A stretch of DNA of 64,000 nt. Origin: Woeseiaceae bacterium (lineage in GTDB: Bacteria; Pseudomonadota; Gammaproteobacteria; Steroidobacterales; Woeseiaceae). A program made the position numbers and the translations under genes. The stretch lies in NCBI GenBank assembly GCA_028279985.1, contig JANQMR010000026.1, positions 1 to 64,000 on the forward strand, given 5' to 3'. The notes beneath the pieces are model-generated. The model made no database searches and had not been told where the DNA came from. It worked only from the letters and a program-made list of their open reading frames with translations. Within the stretch, counting starts at the first letter, position 1; the number at the start of each line of letters is the position of its first letter. Of the stretch, positions 8,735 to 16,720 are shown in pieces.

Positions 8735-9091
8735 CGACGATTCCTTGCTAGGCGATCCGCCCGACGGCCTCCGCCGCGCATACCCCGTCTTACCATAACG
8801 CCCGTACGGCAAGAAAGTCTAAAACAAAGCCTAAAACATCGGCGCCCAAAAATCGGCAATTGAATCGGCAATCGAACCGGCTACTGAACATCGGCGCTCA
8901 AGCAACACCAGCGGGCCGGATTTCCGCCTCCCGTCATCGCGTCCCGGTGCGTCCTCTCCGCGCTATGCCGCACATCTCGGTCGCAGTCCATTTCTGATAC
9001 TATCGTTTATCCTCTGCGTCAAACCGCTGCGGTCCCGAACCGACTGCGCTGCCGGGCAAAAGAAGCATCTACGATACAAGACTATTTTCGC
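8735..9091. other. 357-bp divergent intergenic region
   Basis: It separates the minus-strand GNAT gene from the plus-strand sulfotransferase. It holds a period-12 degenerate repeat (8819-8902), then GC-rich DNA with no coding signal I can support. Just before the sulfotransferase ATG lies ATACAAGACT (9074-9083), a 10-mer also found at 1014-1023 upstream of the beta-helix gene. Promoters for both directions must lie here, but no clear -35/-10 pair was seen. Confidence 0.6.
8819..8902. repeat. Degenerate period-12 repeat
   Basis: CTAAAAC occurs at 8819 and 8831. AATCGGCAAT occurs exactly at 8851-8860 and 8863-8872, with decayed copies at 8875 (AACCGGCTAC) and 8887 (AACATCGGCG). The spacing is 12 bp throughout. 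Confidence 0.7.
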
Positions 9092-10006
9092 ATGTCTAGT
9101 TCTGCCGGAGATTCGCTATCGAACGGGGCCACGCCGATACTGGTAGTCGGACATATCCGCTCCGGCACGAAATGGCTGTCCAACATCCTCTGCAATCACC
9201 CGTCGATCGCCGGCGTGCAAAGCGAGCGTGCTCGCGGGATTCTCGAGACGAATATGTTCCACCGGATGCAGGTCAAATTCGACCTGCGGTCTTCCGACGA
9301 CTATATCGGGTTCGTCGAGTTGTGGCGCCGGACGGAGTTCGTCAGGGAAACCGGGGTGGACATCGATTTTCTCTACACGCTGAATCCCAGACCGCTCTCC
9401 TTCGTGTCGCTGTTTCAGCTCGTGATGCAGGAGTACGCACAGCGCTCCGACGCCCGGTACTGGCTGCAAAAATGTGACGCGGAACGCGCCCTCGAAGTAA
9501 TACCGCAACTGTCGCGGCCGAAAGTTGTCACTATCCGGCGGGACACCGTTTCCGTGCTTCAATCACTCAGACACATGGGCCGCAATCGAGACCTGAGCTT
9601 CTCGCTCCTCAAGTCGACACCGGGTATTGCACGGATGGCGAAACTCGTCCGTGAAGTCGAGAACCGGTTCGGCGGCATCGCCGTACGGTACGAAGACCTG
9701 AAGGCCGATCCCCAGACCAGCATCAAGGCGGTCTGCGATTACCTGGAACTGGATTATTCCGCGTCGCTGCTGGAGATCCCGTATCCCCGCAATACGAGCT
9801 TCCAGGATGCCCGGCCGACGCCGCTCAGTCCCGGTTACGCACGACTGCTCCAGTTCGCAGACGGCTGTTCGAAACTGCTGCCGATCTGGTTCCTCGATCG
9901 AGTCTTGCAGGTCAAAACAGATCGCCGTCCGTCTCGGACCTTCGTCTCCGGTACGTTCGGTGATCTCAAGAACCGATTGTCCGACTCCCGCGACTACTAT
10001 TCCTGA
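9092..10006 (+). CDS. Sulfotransferase-family protein
   Basis: Protein of 304 aa. The PAPS 5' loop is GHIRSGTKWLS (residues 20-30), close to the R-S-G-T-K/T-W form of Sulfotransfer_1/3 enzymes. The 3' element RRDTVSVLQSL is at 149-159. The stretch AVRYEDLKADPQTSIKAVCDYLEL near residue 205 is the usual late helix of these enzymes. No ribosome site precedes the ATG, so start selection is unusual. It heads a tight four-gene plus-strand operon (gaps of 12, 1 and 3 bp) with two transglutaminase-like genes and a deacetylase, which suggests they act on one product. Confidence 0.86.
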   Translation: MSSSAGDSLSNGATPILVVGHIRSGTKWLSNILCNHPSIAGVQSERARGILETNMFHRMQVKFDLRSSDDYIGFVELWRRTEFVRETGVDIDFLYTLNPRPLSFVSLFQLVMQEYAQRSDARYWLQKCDAERALEVIPQLSRPKVVTIRRDTVSVLQSLRHMGRNRDLSFSLLKSTPGIARMAKLVREVENRFGGIAVRYEDLKADPQTSIKAVCDYLELDYSASLLEIPYPRNTSFQDARPTPLSPGYARLLQFADGCSKLLPIWFLDRVLQVKTDRRPSRTFVSGTFGDLKNRLSDSRDYYS

Positions 10007-10018
10007 CGGATCCGGAAC

Positions 10019-10885
10019 ATGGAATCCGAAGCGGCATCTGGGCAGAGAAAATCGCGGCGAATCCTGGCGGGTCTGGGTTACGTCGCCGCGGCTGCCGGTT
10101 TGGCATTGCTGGCCGTCAACCTGCTCGGCTGGTTCGTGCCGCTGCGTGCCGACGCCGTCAACGGGTACCGGGATTTTGCAGACGTAGAGACCCTGGAATT
10201 CCCGACAGTCATCGAGCAGCTCGACGAGCTCGCAGAGCGGCGCGAAGACCCCAGCACCTTCTTGACCGAAGCCACGCGTCTGTTCCACGCCGGTCTGGCG
10301 CATATCTCGCCGGACGACGTCGAAGCCAATGGACTCGAGTACTACCGCATGCGCGTGCCGCTTACCGAGAATTGGATACTCTTCGCTCTGAGTTATCTCA
10401 AGCCGGACACTTATCGCGACTACGAATTCTGCCACTATGAGCGGGCACTGGAGCGCGGCACCGGTCGCTGCGGCCAACAGGCGCTGGCGCTGGTTTCGTA
10501 CCTGTCGAAACACGGCGTCGATACGGGATTCGTCGCATTGGGCGGCCATGCCATCGCGACCGCAAAAGTCGACGACGAGAACTGGTACCTGCTGGATCCG
10601 GATTACGGCGGCGTGATCCCGTTCAGTATCGCCGAAGCCGAGAAAAATCCGGAAGCGGTGCTTCCCTTCTACTGGAGCGCCGCGGCTCACAACAATCGGA
10701 TCGATGTGCTGTATGCACCTTACAACCGCGTCAAGTACGGAGGGCCGGAGGCCCGCTTCGCACGCGCTTGCCCGATCGAGCGGGTTGCATACGCGCTCAA
10801 GTGGTGGATTCCCGTGCTACTGATTGCATCGTTCCCGTTGTTGCTCCGGTTCTCGCGCGCCAGACAGCCGCGCTCGCCGGACTGA
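10019..10885 (+). CDS. Membrane-anchored transglutaminase-like protein (first of two)
   Basis: Protein of 288 aa. A basic N-terminus is followed by a hydrophobic helix (about 15-40), then a soluble domain, and a second hydrophobic helix near the end (about 263-278) with an RFSRARQPR tail. The papain-like transglutaminase triad is visible: Cys151 in GRCGQQA, His177 in GGHAIA and Asp193 in LLDPDYG. Both ends are probably in the cytoplasm with the catalytic domain in the periplasm. Family members cleave or form amide bonds. It sits between a sulfotransferase and a polysaccharide deacetylase, and a second transglutaminase-like gene follows. The actual reaction is unknown. Confidence 0.75.
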   Translation: MESEAASGQRKSRRILAGLGYVAAAAGLALLAVNLLGWFVPLRADAVNGYRDFADVETLEFPTVIEQLDELAERREDPSTFLTEATRLFHAGLAHISPDDVEANGLEYYRMRVPLTENWILFALSYLKPDTYRDYEFCHYERALERGTGRCGQQALALVSYLSKHGVDTGFVALGGHAIATAKVDDENWYLLDPDYGGVIPFSIAEAEKNPEAVLPFYWSAAAHNNRIDVLYAPYNRVKYGGPEARFARACPIERVAYALKWWIPVLLIASFPLLLRFSRARQPRSPD

Positions 10886-10886
10886 G

Positions 10887-11876
10887 ATGCCGGCCGTTAC
10901 TCGCAGCCTGCTGCATCTGCTCTCTCCGGGCGGCCGCCGCGCGCGTCTCATGATCTTTCCCTATCATCGGGTCCTAGCGAACGAGGACCCCCTCCTGCCC
11001 GGCACCCCGTCGGCCGCACGGTTCGAGCGCCAGCTCCAACGCATCAGGAAGTACTGCAACCCGCTTTCCCTCGAGGAGGGTGTCGAACGGCTGACGCAAG
11101 GTCGTCTGCCGCCCAGGGCCGTCGCCCTCACCTTCGACGACGGCTACGCGAACAACCTCAAGATCGCCGCGCCGTTGCTCAAGAAGTATGAGATCCCGGC
11201 CACGGTGTTCGTCGCGGTCGATGCCGTGGAACGCGGCATCATGTGGAACGACTTGATCATCGAGGCGGTCCGGTCGGCCGACGGCGAGCTCGACGCAAGT
11301 CCGCTGGGACTGGGGACGCTGAACGTACATAAGGACGGCAAGCTGGCCGCCGTCAAGCAATTGATCGGCAGCGCGTTGTACCTGCCGACCAAGCAGCGCA
11401 TGGAAGTCTCGCAAGCCCTGTATGCCGGCGCCACCGACGCGCGCGTACCGAGGCAGATGCTCGTGCCCGATCAGTTGAAGGAGCTCCGGGCTTTCGGCGT
11501 GGATATCGGGGCGCACACGGTCAACCATCCGATCCTGCTGTCACTGGACGATACGGATGCGCGCAACGAGATAGCGGACAGTCGTCGCTGGCTCCGGGAT
11601 GTCACGGGCGAGGAGCCTAAACTGTTCGCTTACCCCAACGGCAAGTTCGGCAGCGATTACGACGCACGCCACGTCGAGATCGTTCGATCCCTCGGTTTTC
11701 TCGCGGCCGTCGCCGCGGATTGGGGCTGTGCAACTCGCAACTCGTCGCTGTTCGAGCTGCCGCGCTTCAAGCCGTGGGAAGACAGCGATTCCGGGTTCTC
11801 CTCCCGGCTTTGCAAAGTCGTGGCGCAGACTTACGTGCAAAACCGGCAAAGCCCGGCAAGCGCCGGGCGGACATAA
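10887..11876 (+). CDS. Polysaccharide deacetylase (NodB domain)
   Basis: Protein of 329 aa from the ATG at 10887, one base after the previous stop. The frame is open upstream, but this start fits the operon. It shows the NodB metal site: TFDDGYANN (Asp84-Asp85) and a His-x3-His pair in HTVNH (210-214). AYPNGKFG near residue 250 is the third motif. It removes N- or O-acetyl groups from a sugar polymer or lipid-linked sugar. There is no signal peptide and only a weak N-terminal hydrophobic patch, so a cytoplasmic or membrane-face location is possible. It is distinct from the DUF3473-type deacetylase at 29890. Confidence 0.87.
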   Translation: MPAVTRSLLHLLSPGGRRARLMIFPYHRVLANEDPLLPGTPSAARFERQLQRIRKYCNPLSLEEGVERLTQGRLPPRAVALTFDDGYANNLKIAAPLLKKYEIPATVFVAVDAVERGIMWNDLIIEAVRSADGELDASPLGLGTLNVHKDGKLAAVKQLIGSALYLPTKQRMEVSQALYAGATDARVPRQMLVPDQLKELRAFGVDIGAHTVNHPILLSLDDTDARNEIADSRRWLRDVTGEEPKLFAYPNGKFGSDYDARHVEIVRSLGFLAAVAADWGCATRNSSLFELPRFKPWEDSDSGFSSRLCKVVAQTYVQNRQSPASAGRT

Positions 11877-11879
11877 CGG

Positions 11880-12884
11880 ATGTCGAGGCGGCTGCGCAAT
11901 CTGACCGTCACCCTCCTGTGCCTGTCGGCAGTCGCCGCCGGGCTGGCGGAATTGCTGACCCCCGCCACCGAATTGGTTCGATTCCGCAACGCGCTGCTCG
12001 CGAGTGCCGGCACTCCGGCGGACTTCGACTGGACACCCGACAAGGTACCCGCCGAATATCGGCTCGAAACGCTTCCGCCGCCGTCTCCATTGGCCGAGTC
12101 GGCCCGGGAATTGGCCACGGACGTCGACAGCGGCGCATTGATGTTCGGCATCGTTTCGCACCTGCGCAGCCAGCCGAAACGCAAGGGACCCATCAAGTCG
12201 ACGACGGTCGAAGCCTATCGCCAGATCACGCAGACGGGCCGCGGCTATTGCGCCGATTACACCCAGGTTTTCAACGGGCTTGCGCACGCGTTGGCGCTGC
12301 CCGTCCGCGAATGGGGCATGTCGTTCGACCGGTTCAGCGGCGACGGGCACGCTTTCAACGAAGCCTGGGACGCCGCAAACCAGCAATGGGTTTTCGTGGA
12401 TTCGTTCCACGGTTTCTACGTGCGGGATAAAGCCAGCGGCAACACGTTATCCGCGCTGGAGTTCAGGACACGGCTGCTGAACGACGACGGGTTCGACTCG
12501 CTGATCATCACACCGATCGGTGACGCTTTCCGTTTCGATTCCCCGCTCGAGGCGTATAGCTACTACCAGAAAGGCGCCGACCAATTCTACCTGTGGTTCG
12601 GCAACCACGTTTTCAGCTACGACCGGCACGCCGTCGTACGGTTCTTCGGCCCGGTCTCGCGATCGGTCGAACAGCTCGCAGCGATCGTCGCCGGCATCCA
12701 CCCCGGGATCCGTATTTTCCCTACCGACACCAATCGAGCGTCGATCGACGCGTTACTCCGCTTCCGCAGCCTGGTGATCATGCTGACCTTGGCAGCGGTC
12801 ATCCTGGCACTCGGCGCGGTCGTGCAGCTTGTCCGCCTCTACCGGCGGCGACCGCGGGAGCAGTTACGGCTTCGGCGCTTCTGA
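11880..12884 (+). CDS. Membrane-anchored transglutaminase-like protein (second of two)
   Basis: Protein of 334 aa with an N-terminal hydrophobic helix (about 8-26) and a C-terminal one (about 297-317) followed by a very basic tail. The triad is Cys124 in GRGYCADYT, His157 in GDGHAFNEAWD and Asp174 in VFVDSFHG. This is a more canonical transglutaminase-core sequence than the first copy. The two proteins share architecture (helix, catalytic domain, helix, basic tail) but little sequence, so they may be old paralogues or partners. It lies 3 bp behind the deacetylase, the last gene of the operon. Likely an extracytoplasmic amidase, protease or crosslinker. Confidence 0.77.
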   Translation: MSRRLRNLTVTLLCLSAVAAGLAELLTPATELVRFRNALLASAGTPADFDWTPDKVPAEYRLETLPPPSPLAESARELATDVDSGALMFGIVSHLRSQPKRKGPIKSTTVEAYRQITQTGRGYCADYTQVFNGLAHALALPVREWGMSFDRFSGDGHAFNEAWDAANQQWVFVDSFHGFYVRDKASGNTLSALEFRTRLLNDDGFDSLIITPIGDAFRFDSPLEAYSYYQKGADQFYLWFGNHVFSYDRHAVVRFFGPVSRSVEQLAAIVAGIHPGIRIFPTDTNRASIDALLRFRSLVIMLTLAAVILALGAVVQLVRLYRRRPREQLRLRRF

Positions 12885-12916
12885 TCCCGACCAGACCTCG
12901 ACCAGATCGCGACCAG
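12883..12916. repeat. 11-12 bp tandem repeat between convergent genes
   Basis: Three units ending in CGACCAG: GATCCCGACCAG (12883-12894), ACCTCGACCAG (12895-12905) and ATCGCGACCAG (12906-12916). The array starts at the stop codon of the transglutaminase-like gene and fills most of the short gap to the convergent lyase-like gene. No terminator hairpin is obvious. Confidence 0.7.
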
Positions 12917-12935
12917 GTCCGGACGGTCGCGGGCA

Positions 12936-13715
12936 CTACTTGGGGCCGATTGAGACCCGATCGAGCAACACCGTCTTGTCCGCCGTCGGGTGGTAGAGCC
13001 CGAGTTTCATATAGACGCCGCGAAAATCGTTGTAGACGTTCGGACCGGCCCGCTGCATCACCAGTTCGCCATCTTTCCGAACCTCAGTGATCCCCCCACC
13101 ATCGTAGGACCATACTACCCGGAAAGACCAGTCGATCCAGCGGCCGCGCTCCACCGGTCCAACCCAGTGCCACTTGTTCGCCAGATAGCGCTGATCCGAC
13201 CTCAGATCGGGATCCCAGCCGTAGGTGATGCCCCATCTGCCGCCGATCATCCGCAGCGCGAGCGGCGGACCGCGCCCTGCCTCTTTCTTCGGCAGGAAAT
13301 CCGGTGAGGAATGCCATTGAGCGACGATCGTGTTGTCGCCCATGTCCTCCGGGTAGCCGCCCGCGCCGTTTTCCTCGACGAAGACGCTGAAGCGATACCA
13401 GCGCTCCTCGTCGTAGGGCTCACGGACGAACTTCGCGATGAAGCCGGCATAGATACCCGGCACGATTTCACACCTCGCGCCCTCCGGCGCCTCGATCCTG
13501 AACGCAAGGCTGCCCTCCCGGATCTCCGCCGACGTCGTTTCGAAGGTACAGGAAGGGTCCATATCGAGTTTCCATTCCTGGAAACCCGTTTCCGCGTCTT
13601 CGAATCCATCGGTGAACGTCGACGAATCGCACCCCGCGCAGGCAGCGAGCGAGGCAAACGCGACGAGCCGCAGGCTGCCGCCAATTCGATCGATCTTTAT
13701 TGCCGCCAGAATCAC
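12936..13715 (-). CDS. Heparin-lyase-like polysaccharide lyase, putative lipoprotein
   Basis: About 259 aa from a GTG at 13715; the frame is open to an upstream start at 13805. I prefer the GTG because it places a lipobox (SLAAC) near residue 26 after a short basic-hydrophobic leader, with GGGA about 9 nt upstream. The mature part has a beta-jelly-roll pattern and the block NTIVAQWHSSPD, characteristic of Polysacc_lyase (PF14099) proteins, which beta-eliminate uronic-acid polymers. In an EPS locus such an enzyme trims or releases chains. It faces the transglutaminase operon tail to tail and is divergent from the sulfotransferase at 13976. Confidence 0.72.
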   Translation of the reverse strand: MILAAIKIDRIGGSLRLVAFASLAACAGCDSSTFTDGFEDAETGFQEWKLDMDPSCTFETTSAEIREGSLAFRIEAPEGARCEIVPGIYAGFIAKFVREPYDEERWYRFSVFVEENGAGGYPEDMGDNTIVAQWHSSPDFLPKKEAGRGPPLALRMIGGRWGITYGWDPDLRSDQRYLANKWHWVGPVERGRWIDWSFRVVWSYDGGGITEVRKDGELVMQRAGPNVYNDFRGVYMKLGLYHPTADKTVLLDRVSIGPK

Positions 13716-13847
13716 GCTATCTATCCCAAGAATTGAAGCCAAGCACGTCCGATGTCCTGTTGCCGGCAGCAGAACGACCCACCGAAGAAGATTGTCGAAC
13801 CGCAAGATGGCAGTTATATGTGACCGGCCAAAGCGTGAATCACCGCC

Positions 13848-13875
13848 TTGCCCGCCAAATCACGTCATATATACT
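13848..13875 (+). promoter_or_regulatory. Candidate sigma-70 promoter for the sulfotransferase at 13976
   Basis: TTGCCC (13848-13853) and TATACT (13870-13875) are separated by 16 bp, about 100 bp before the ATG. TATACT matches the -10 consensus at 5 of 6 positions. Not tested. Confidence 0.4.
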
Positions 13876-13926
13876 CGCGACCATGTCGCATCCCCGACCG
13901 ACCCACAGCCGGCCCGGCATCTACCC

Positions 13927-13942
13927 TTGTACTAAAGTACAA
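13927..13942. promoter_or_regulatory. Perfect dyad TTGTACT-aa-AGTACAA, possible operator
   Basis: Seven-base arms with a 2-base centre lie 34 bp before the sulfotransferase ATG and downstream of the candidate promoter. The position fits a repressor or regulator site within the leader. It has the same 7-2-7 geometry as the dyad at 50020-50035, but a different sequence. Confidence 0.35.
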
Positions 13943-13975
13943 AGGCAACCGCCGGTTCGAGCCTGAGTAACGCAG

Positions 13976-15040
13976 ATGACGGTGAAACCCGCCAAACCCG
14001 TGTTCATCGTCGGCTCGCCGCGATCTGGAACGACCTGGCTGTATCACTTGCTGCTGTCCTCAGGGTCTTTTGCGATCTATCGTTCGGAGTCGCAAGTATA
14101 CAATCTATTCGGTCCCGCCTTCGGCCAATTCAGATCCAGCGCCGACCGGCGCCGGTTTCTCGACTTCTGGCTCGACACCGAGTTCTTCCACCGCTCGGGA
14201 TTGGCTGCGGATACTATCGGCAAGACTGTCCTGGACTCGGTTCGCTCGCCGGGAGATTTCCTGCGTTTGCTGATGGACGCAATCTGCGAACAACAAGGCG
14301 CCGAGCGCTGGGCCGAGTGTACGCCGGATCACGGCCTGTCCATCAGACAAATAAAGGCCGATTTTCCCGACGCGCTTTTCGTACACATCGTAAGAGACGG
14401 CCGCGATGTCGCGCTCTCGTTGGCAAAAAAAGGGTATATCCGGGCGCTGCCCTGGGGAGCGTTTCGAGATGAGCTGGCGGCGGCTGCCTATTGGGGGTGG
14501 ATCACGAGGAAAATCGACCGCAACGCGACGTTCATTGGACCCGACCTGCTGAGAGTGCACTACGAGGACCTGATCAGCGACCTGCATGCGACCCTTCGCC
14601 GTATTGGCGAATTCATCGACAAACCGATCGAACCGGAGGCGATCTCGGGCCGGGCCATCGGTTCCGTGGTCCAGCCCAACTCGTCTTTCACCGGCGATGG
14701 CGAGGGAGAACAGATTGGCGTGTCTCGCTGGCAGTCGCGGTGCACGCCACGGTTGCTGCAGGCGATCGAAGACACGATCGGTCCGGAACTCGGCTTCTTC
14801 AGTTACGCACGTGCGACCGCCTCCGCTCCGCTGCGCGGACTTCCCCGCAGGCTACGGAAAACCGCGCACGCGGCACGATTCGAAGCAGGACGTTTCCTCA
14901 AGCGTCGGGGCCTGTCGGGTAGCGCGTCGATCAACGACTGGAAAGATCCGCAGGGGGCCGTCGAGTCGGCCGATCCGACCCTCAGGCCCGGAGAGAACCT
15001 CGCCGCGATCCAGATGCTGGTGCAAGGGAAGGACGTCTGA
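13976..15040 (+). CDS. Sulfotransferase-family protein with C-terminal extension
   Basis: Protein of 354 aa and the most canonical of the four. The PAPS 5' loop is VGSPRSGTTWL (12-22), the 3' element is VRDGRDVALSL (139-149), and TPDH at 116-119 is where many homologues keep a catalytic or substrate residue. About 80 residues after the core (from near 275) are basic and appear non-catalytic, possibly for membrane or partner contact. ATG start with only a weak ribosome site. It stands alone on the plus strand with its own candidate promoter, 2 bp from the end of the convergent XrtA operon. Confidence 0.9.
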   Translation: MTVKPAKPVFIVGSPRSGTTWLYHLLLSSGSFAIYRSESQVYNLFGPAFGQFRSSADRRRFLDFWLDTEFFHRSGLAADTIGKTVLDSVRSPGDFLRLLMDAICEQQGAERWAECTPDHGLSIRQIKADFPDALFVHIVRDGRDVALSLAKKGYIRALPWGAFRDELAAAAYWGWITRKIDRNATFIGPDLLRVHYEDLISDLHATLRRIGEFIDKPIEPEAISGRAIGSVVQPNSSFTGDGEGEQIGVSRWQSRCTPRLLQAIEDTIGPELGFFSYARATASAPLRGLPRRLRKTAHAARFEAGRFLKRRGLSGSASINDWKDPQGAVESADPTLRPGENLAAIQMLVQGKDV

Positions 15041-15042
15041 GT

Positions 15043-15909
15043 TCAAGACGACTGTTGTGTCTTCGACAGCCAGGACAAACATTCGTCGGCGACCTCGTCG
15101 AGATCGCGGCGCGCAGTCATCGTGTGGTTCGCATCCGGAAAAACCTTCAGCGTAACCGTGTCCCGGTCCATGGACTCGCGCCATGCTTTATTGATTCTCG
15201 AGTTCTCGAGAAACTCCCTGCCGACGAGGTCGTTACCGCTGATCAAAAACAGCACTTGGCCCTCGAACCGTTCGACGTTGCGCCGCATGTGAGCAACGAA
15301 GTCGGGCGCCGAATCCTGTCGTTTCCCATTGCGTCCGCCGCGCCTCGTTACCGCGCCGAGCAGCGCTCCGGCAAACTCGCGCAGCGCTGTGCCAGGCCTG
15401 AAATCTCCGCGTAAAGCCTTGTACCATAAGGATTTTTGCAATAGTCTCGGCCAGTAGTAGTGCCGCAATGGATAGCGACTCAGTCCATCGTCCGAACGTA
15501 TCCAGGGATTCATCAGGACCAGTCCCGAAACCCGCGGGTCGCGAGCGGCGTAGAGCAGGCTGGAGGAGGCTCCGTCACATAAACCCATCAATACGACGCG
15601 GCTCAAGAGCGGCGATTGTGCGAGGAAGGTGTCGACCGCGGCGCGAACATCTGCTTCGATCTCTTCGAAATGACGGCGATCGCCGGAGGCGTCCCCCATG
15701 CCGCGAACGTCAAAGCGGAGTACCGGCGTACCCTGGGCAGCGAGACGCCGCGCGAGCACTACGAACTCGCGATGACTGCCGACCCGATACTGCGGCCCGC
15801 CGACGACGATCAGCACGCCGAACTCCGCCGTCGGAAGACCCTGGTGCAAGACACCCACGAGACTCTCCCCGGCACAGTCGAAGACGACGGGCAGCTCAGA
15901 CGCGCTCAT
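15043..15909 (-). CDS. Hydrolase 1, exosortase A system-associated (alpha/beta fold)
   Basis: Protein of 288 aa. The block VVGGPQYRVGSHREFVVLAR (residues 35-54) and LRFDVRGMGD are the signature of the XrtA-associated hydrolase 1 family (TIGR03100). The nucleophile elbow reads GLCDG, so Cys111 stands where Ser is usual. The late Asp (SGNDLVG) and His (DANHTM) of an alpha/beta hydrolase are present. Substrate unknown; the neighbouring acyl carrier protein suggests a thioester or ester. It overlaps hydrolase 2 by 14 bp and is the last gene of the long minus-strand block. Confidence 0.9.
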   Translation of the reverse strand: MSASELPVVFDCAGESLVGVLHQGLPTAEFGVLIVVGGPQYRVGSHREFVVLARRLAAQGTPVLRFDVRGMGDASGDRRHFEEIEADVRAAVDTFLAQSPLLSRVVLMGLCDGASSSLLYAARDPRVSGLVLMNPWIRSDDGLSRYPLRHYYWPRLLQKSLWYKALRGDFRPGTALREFAGALLGAVTRRGGRNGKRQDSAPDFVAHMRRNVERFEGQVLFLISGNDLVGREFLENSRINKAWRESMDRDTVTLKVFPDANHTMTARRDLDEVADECLSWLSKTQQSS

Positions 15910-16720
15910 GTTGCCCCTGAACGATGCAATCGACGGTCTGCTCGATCAACTGCGGATTCACGATCGTTTCACTGGACATCCAAAAGGGCTGGCCCAGCAG
16001 ATGCCGCGTCGGGCAGTCTCCTTCCGGTTCCCGGACGTCTGCCGGCGACGTGGACGAAGCCGGCGCGATCGGTTTCCTACCGACCTCTATGATCGTCAGG
16101 TTGCCGAGACCTGCCTTCGGCATCGTATCGAGCTCTAGCTGATCGATTGCCGCATACAGCGCCGGGGTCAGCCTATACCCTGCCACTTCCAGCGTCTCGC
16201 CCGTCCGCAGCCGTTCCCTAAGCTCGCTGACCGTCTCAGCCTTGCCGCCTACCATTTGGGCTGCAACTCTCATCCGCAGAAACTGTTTCATCTGTGCACA
16301 GCCGGTGTACACCGGCTGCCAGAATACCGACCTCGATACCTTCAAGCCCGTCCGCTCCAGGCTTGCCGCCGCCAACGGACAGCCGAGTCGCACGCCCAAG
16401 AGCGCTTCGACCTGAAAGCCCCGGTCCGCGGCCCAGCGAGCGACGGTGGCGATGTCTTCCAACCATCCGCTCCAGGACGCGTCGGAAAACTCCCCCTCGC
16501 TATCGCCGGTTCCGTAGAGATCGGGAACGATCACGGAATATCCCTGTCGAATGAGCGCCTCCGCCGTCGCCGTGATCTGTCGCCGGCTGCGATTCATCTC
16601 CTCGGCAAACGGCGGGACAACGACGACACAGCGGCTGCTTGCCTCACTGCGCCGCAGCAGCACGAACAGACGGCCTTTCGCGCCGTCGACAAAGAGCGCT
16701 TCGATGCCCCGGCGGTTCAA
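15896..16720 (-). CDS. Hydrolase 2, exosortase A system-associated (alpha/beta fold)
   Basis: Protein of 274 aa matching the XrtA-associated hydrolase 2 family (TIGR03101), with VVVVPPFAEEMNRSRRQI (32-49) and VPDLYGTGDSEGEF (65-78). The expected nucleophile elbow reads GVRLG, with Arg at position 111 instead of Ser or Cys, so a normal hydrolase mechanism is doubtful. The start is TTG (16720), overlapping the acyl carrier protein stop as TTGA. It also overlaps hydrolase 1, so the three products are made together. It may be a non-catalytic partner or use an unusual mechanism. Confidence 0.88.
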   Translation of the reverse strand: MNRRGIEALFVDGAKGRLFVLLRRSEASSRCVVVVPPFAEEMNRSRRQITATAEALIRQGYSVIVPDLYGTGDSEGEFSDASWSGWLEDIATVARWAADRGFQVEALLGVRLGCPLAAASLERTGLKVSRSVFWQPVYTGCAQMKQFLRMRVAAQMVGGKAETVSELRERLRTGETLEVAGYRLTPALYAAIDQLELDTMPKAGLGNLTIIEVGRKPIAPASSTSPADVREPEGDCPTRHLLGQPFWMSSETIVNPQLIEQTVDCIVQGQHERV

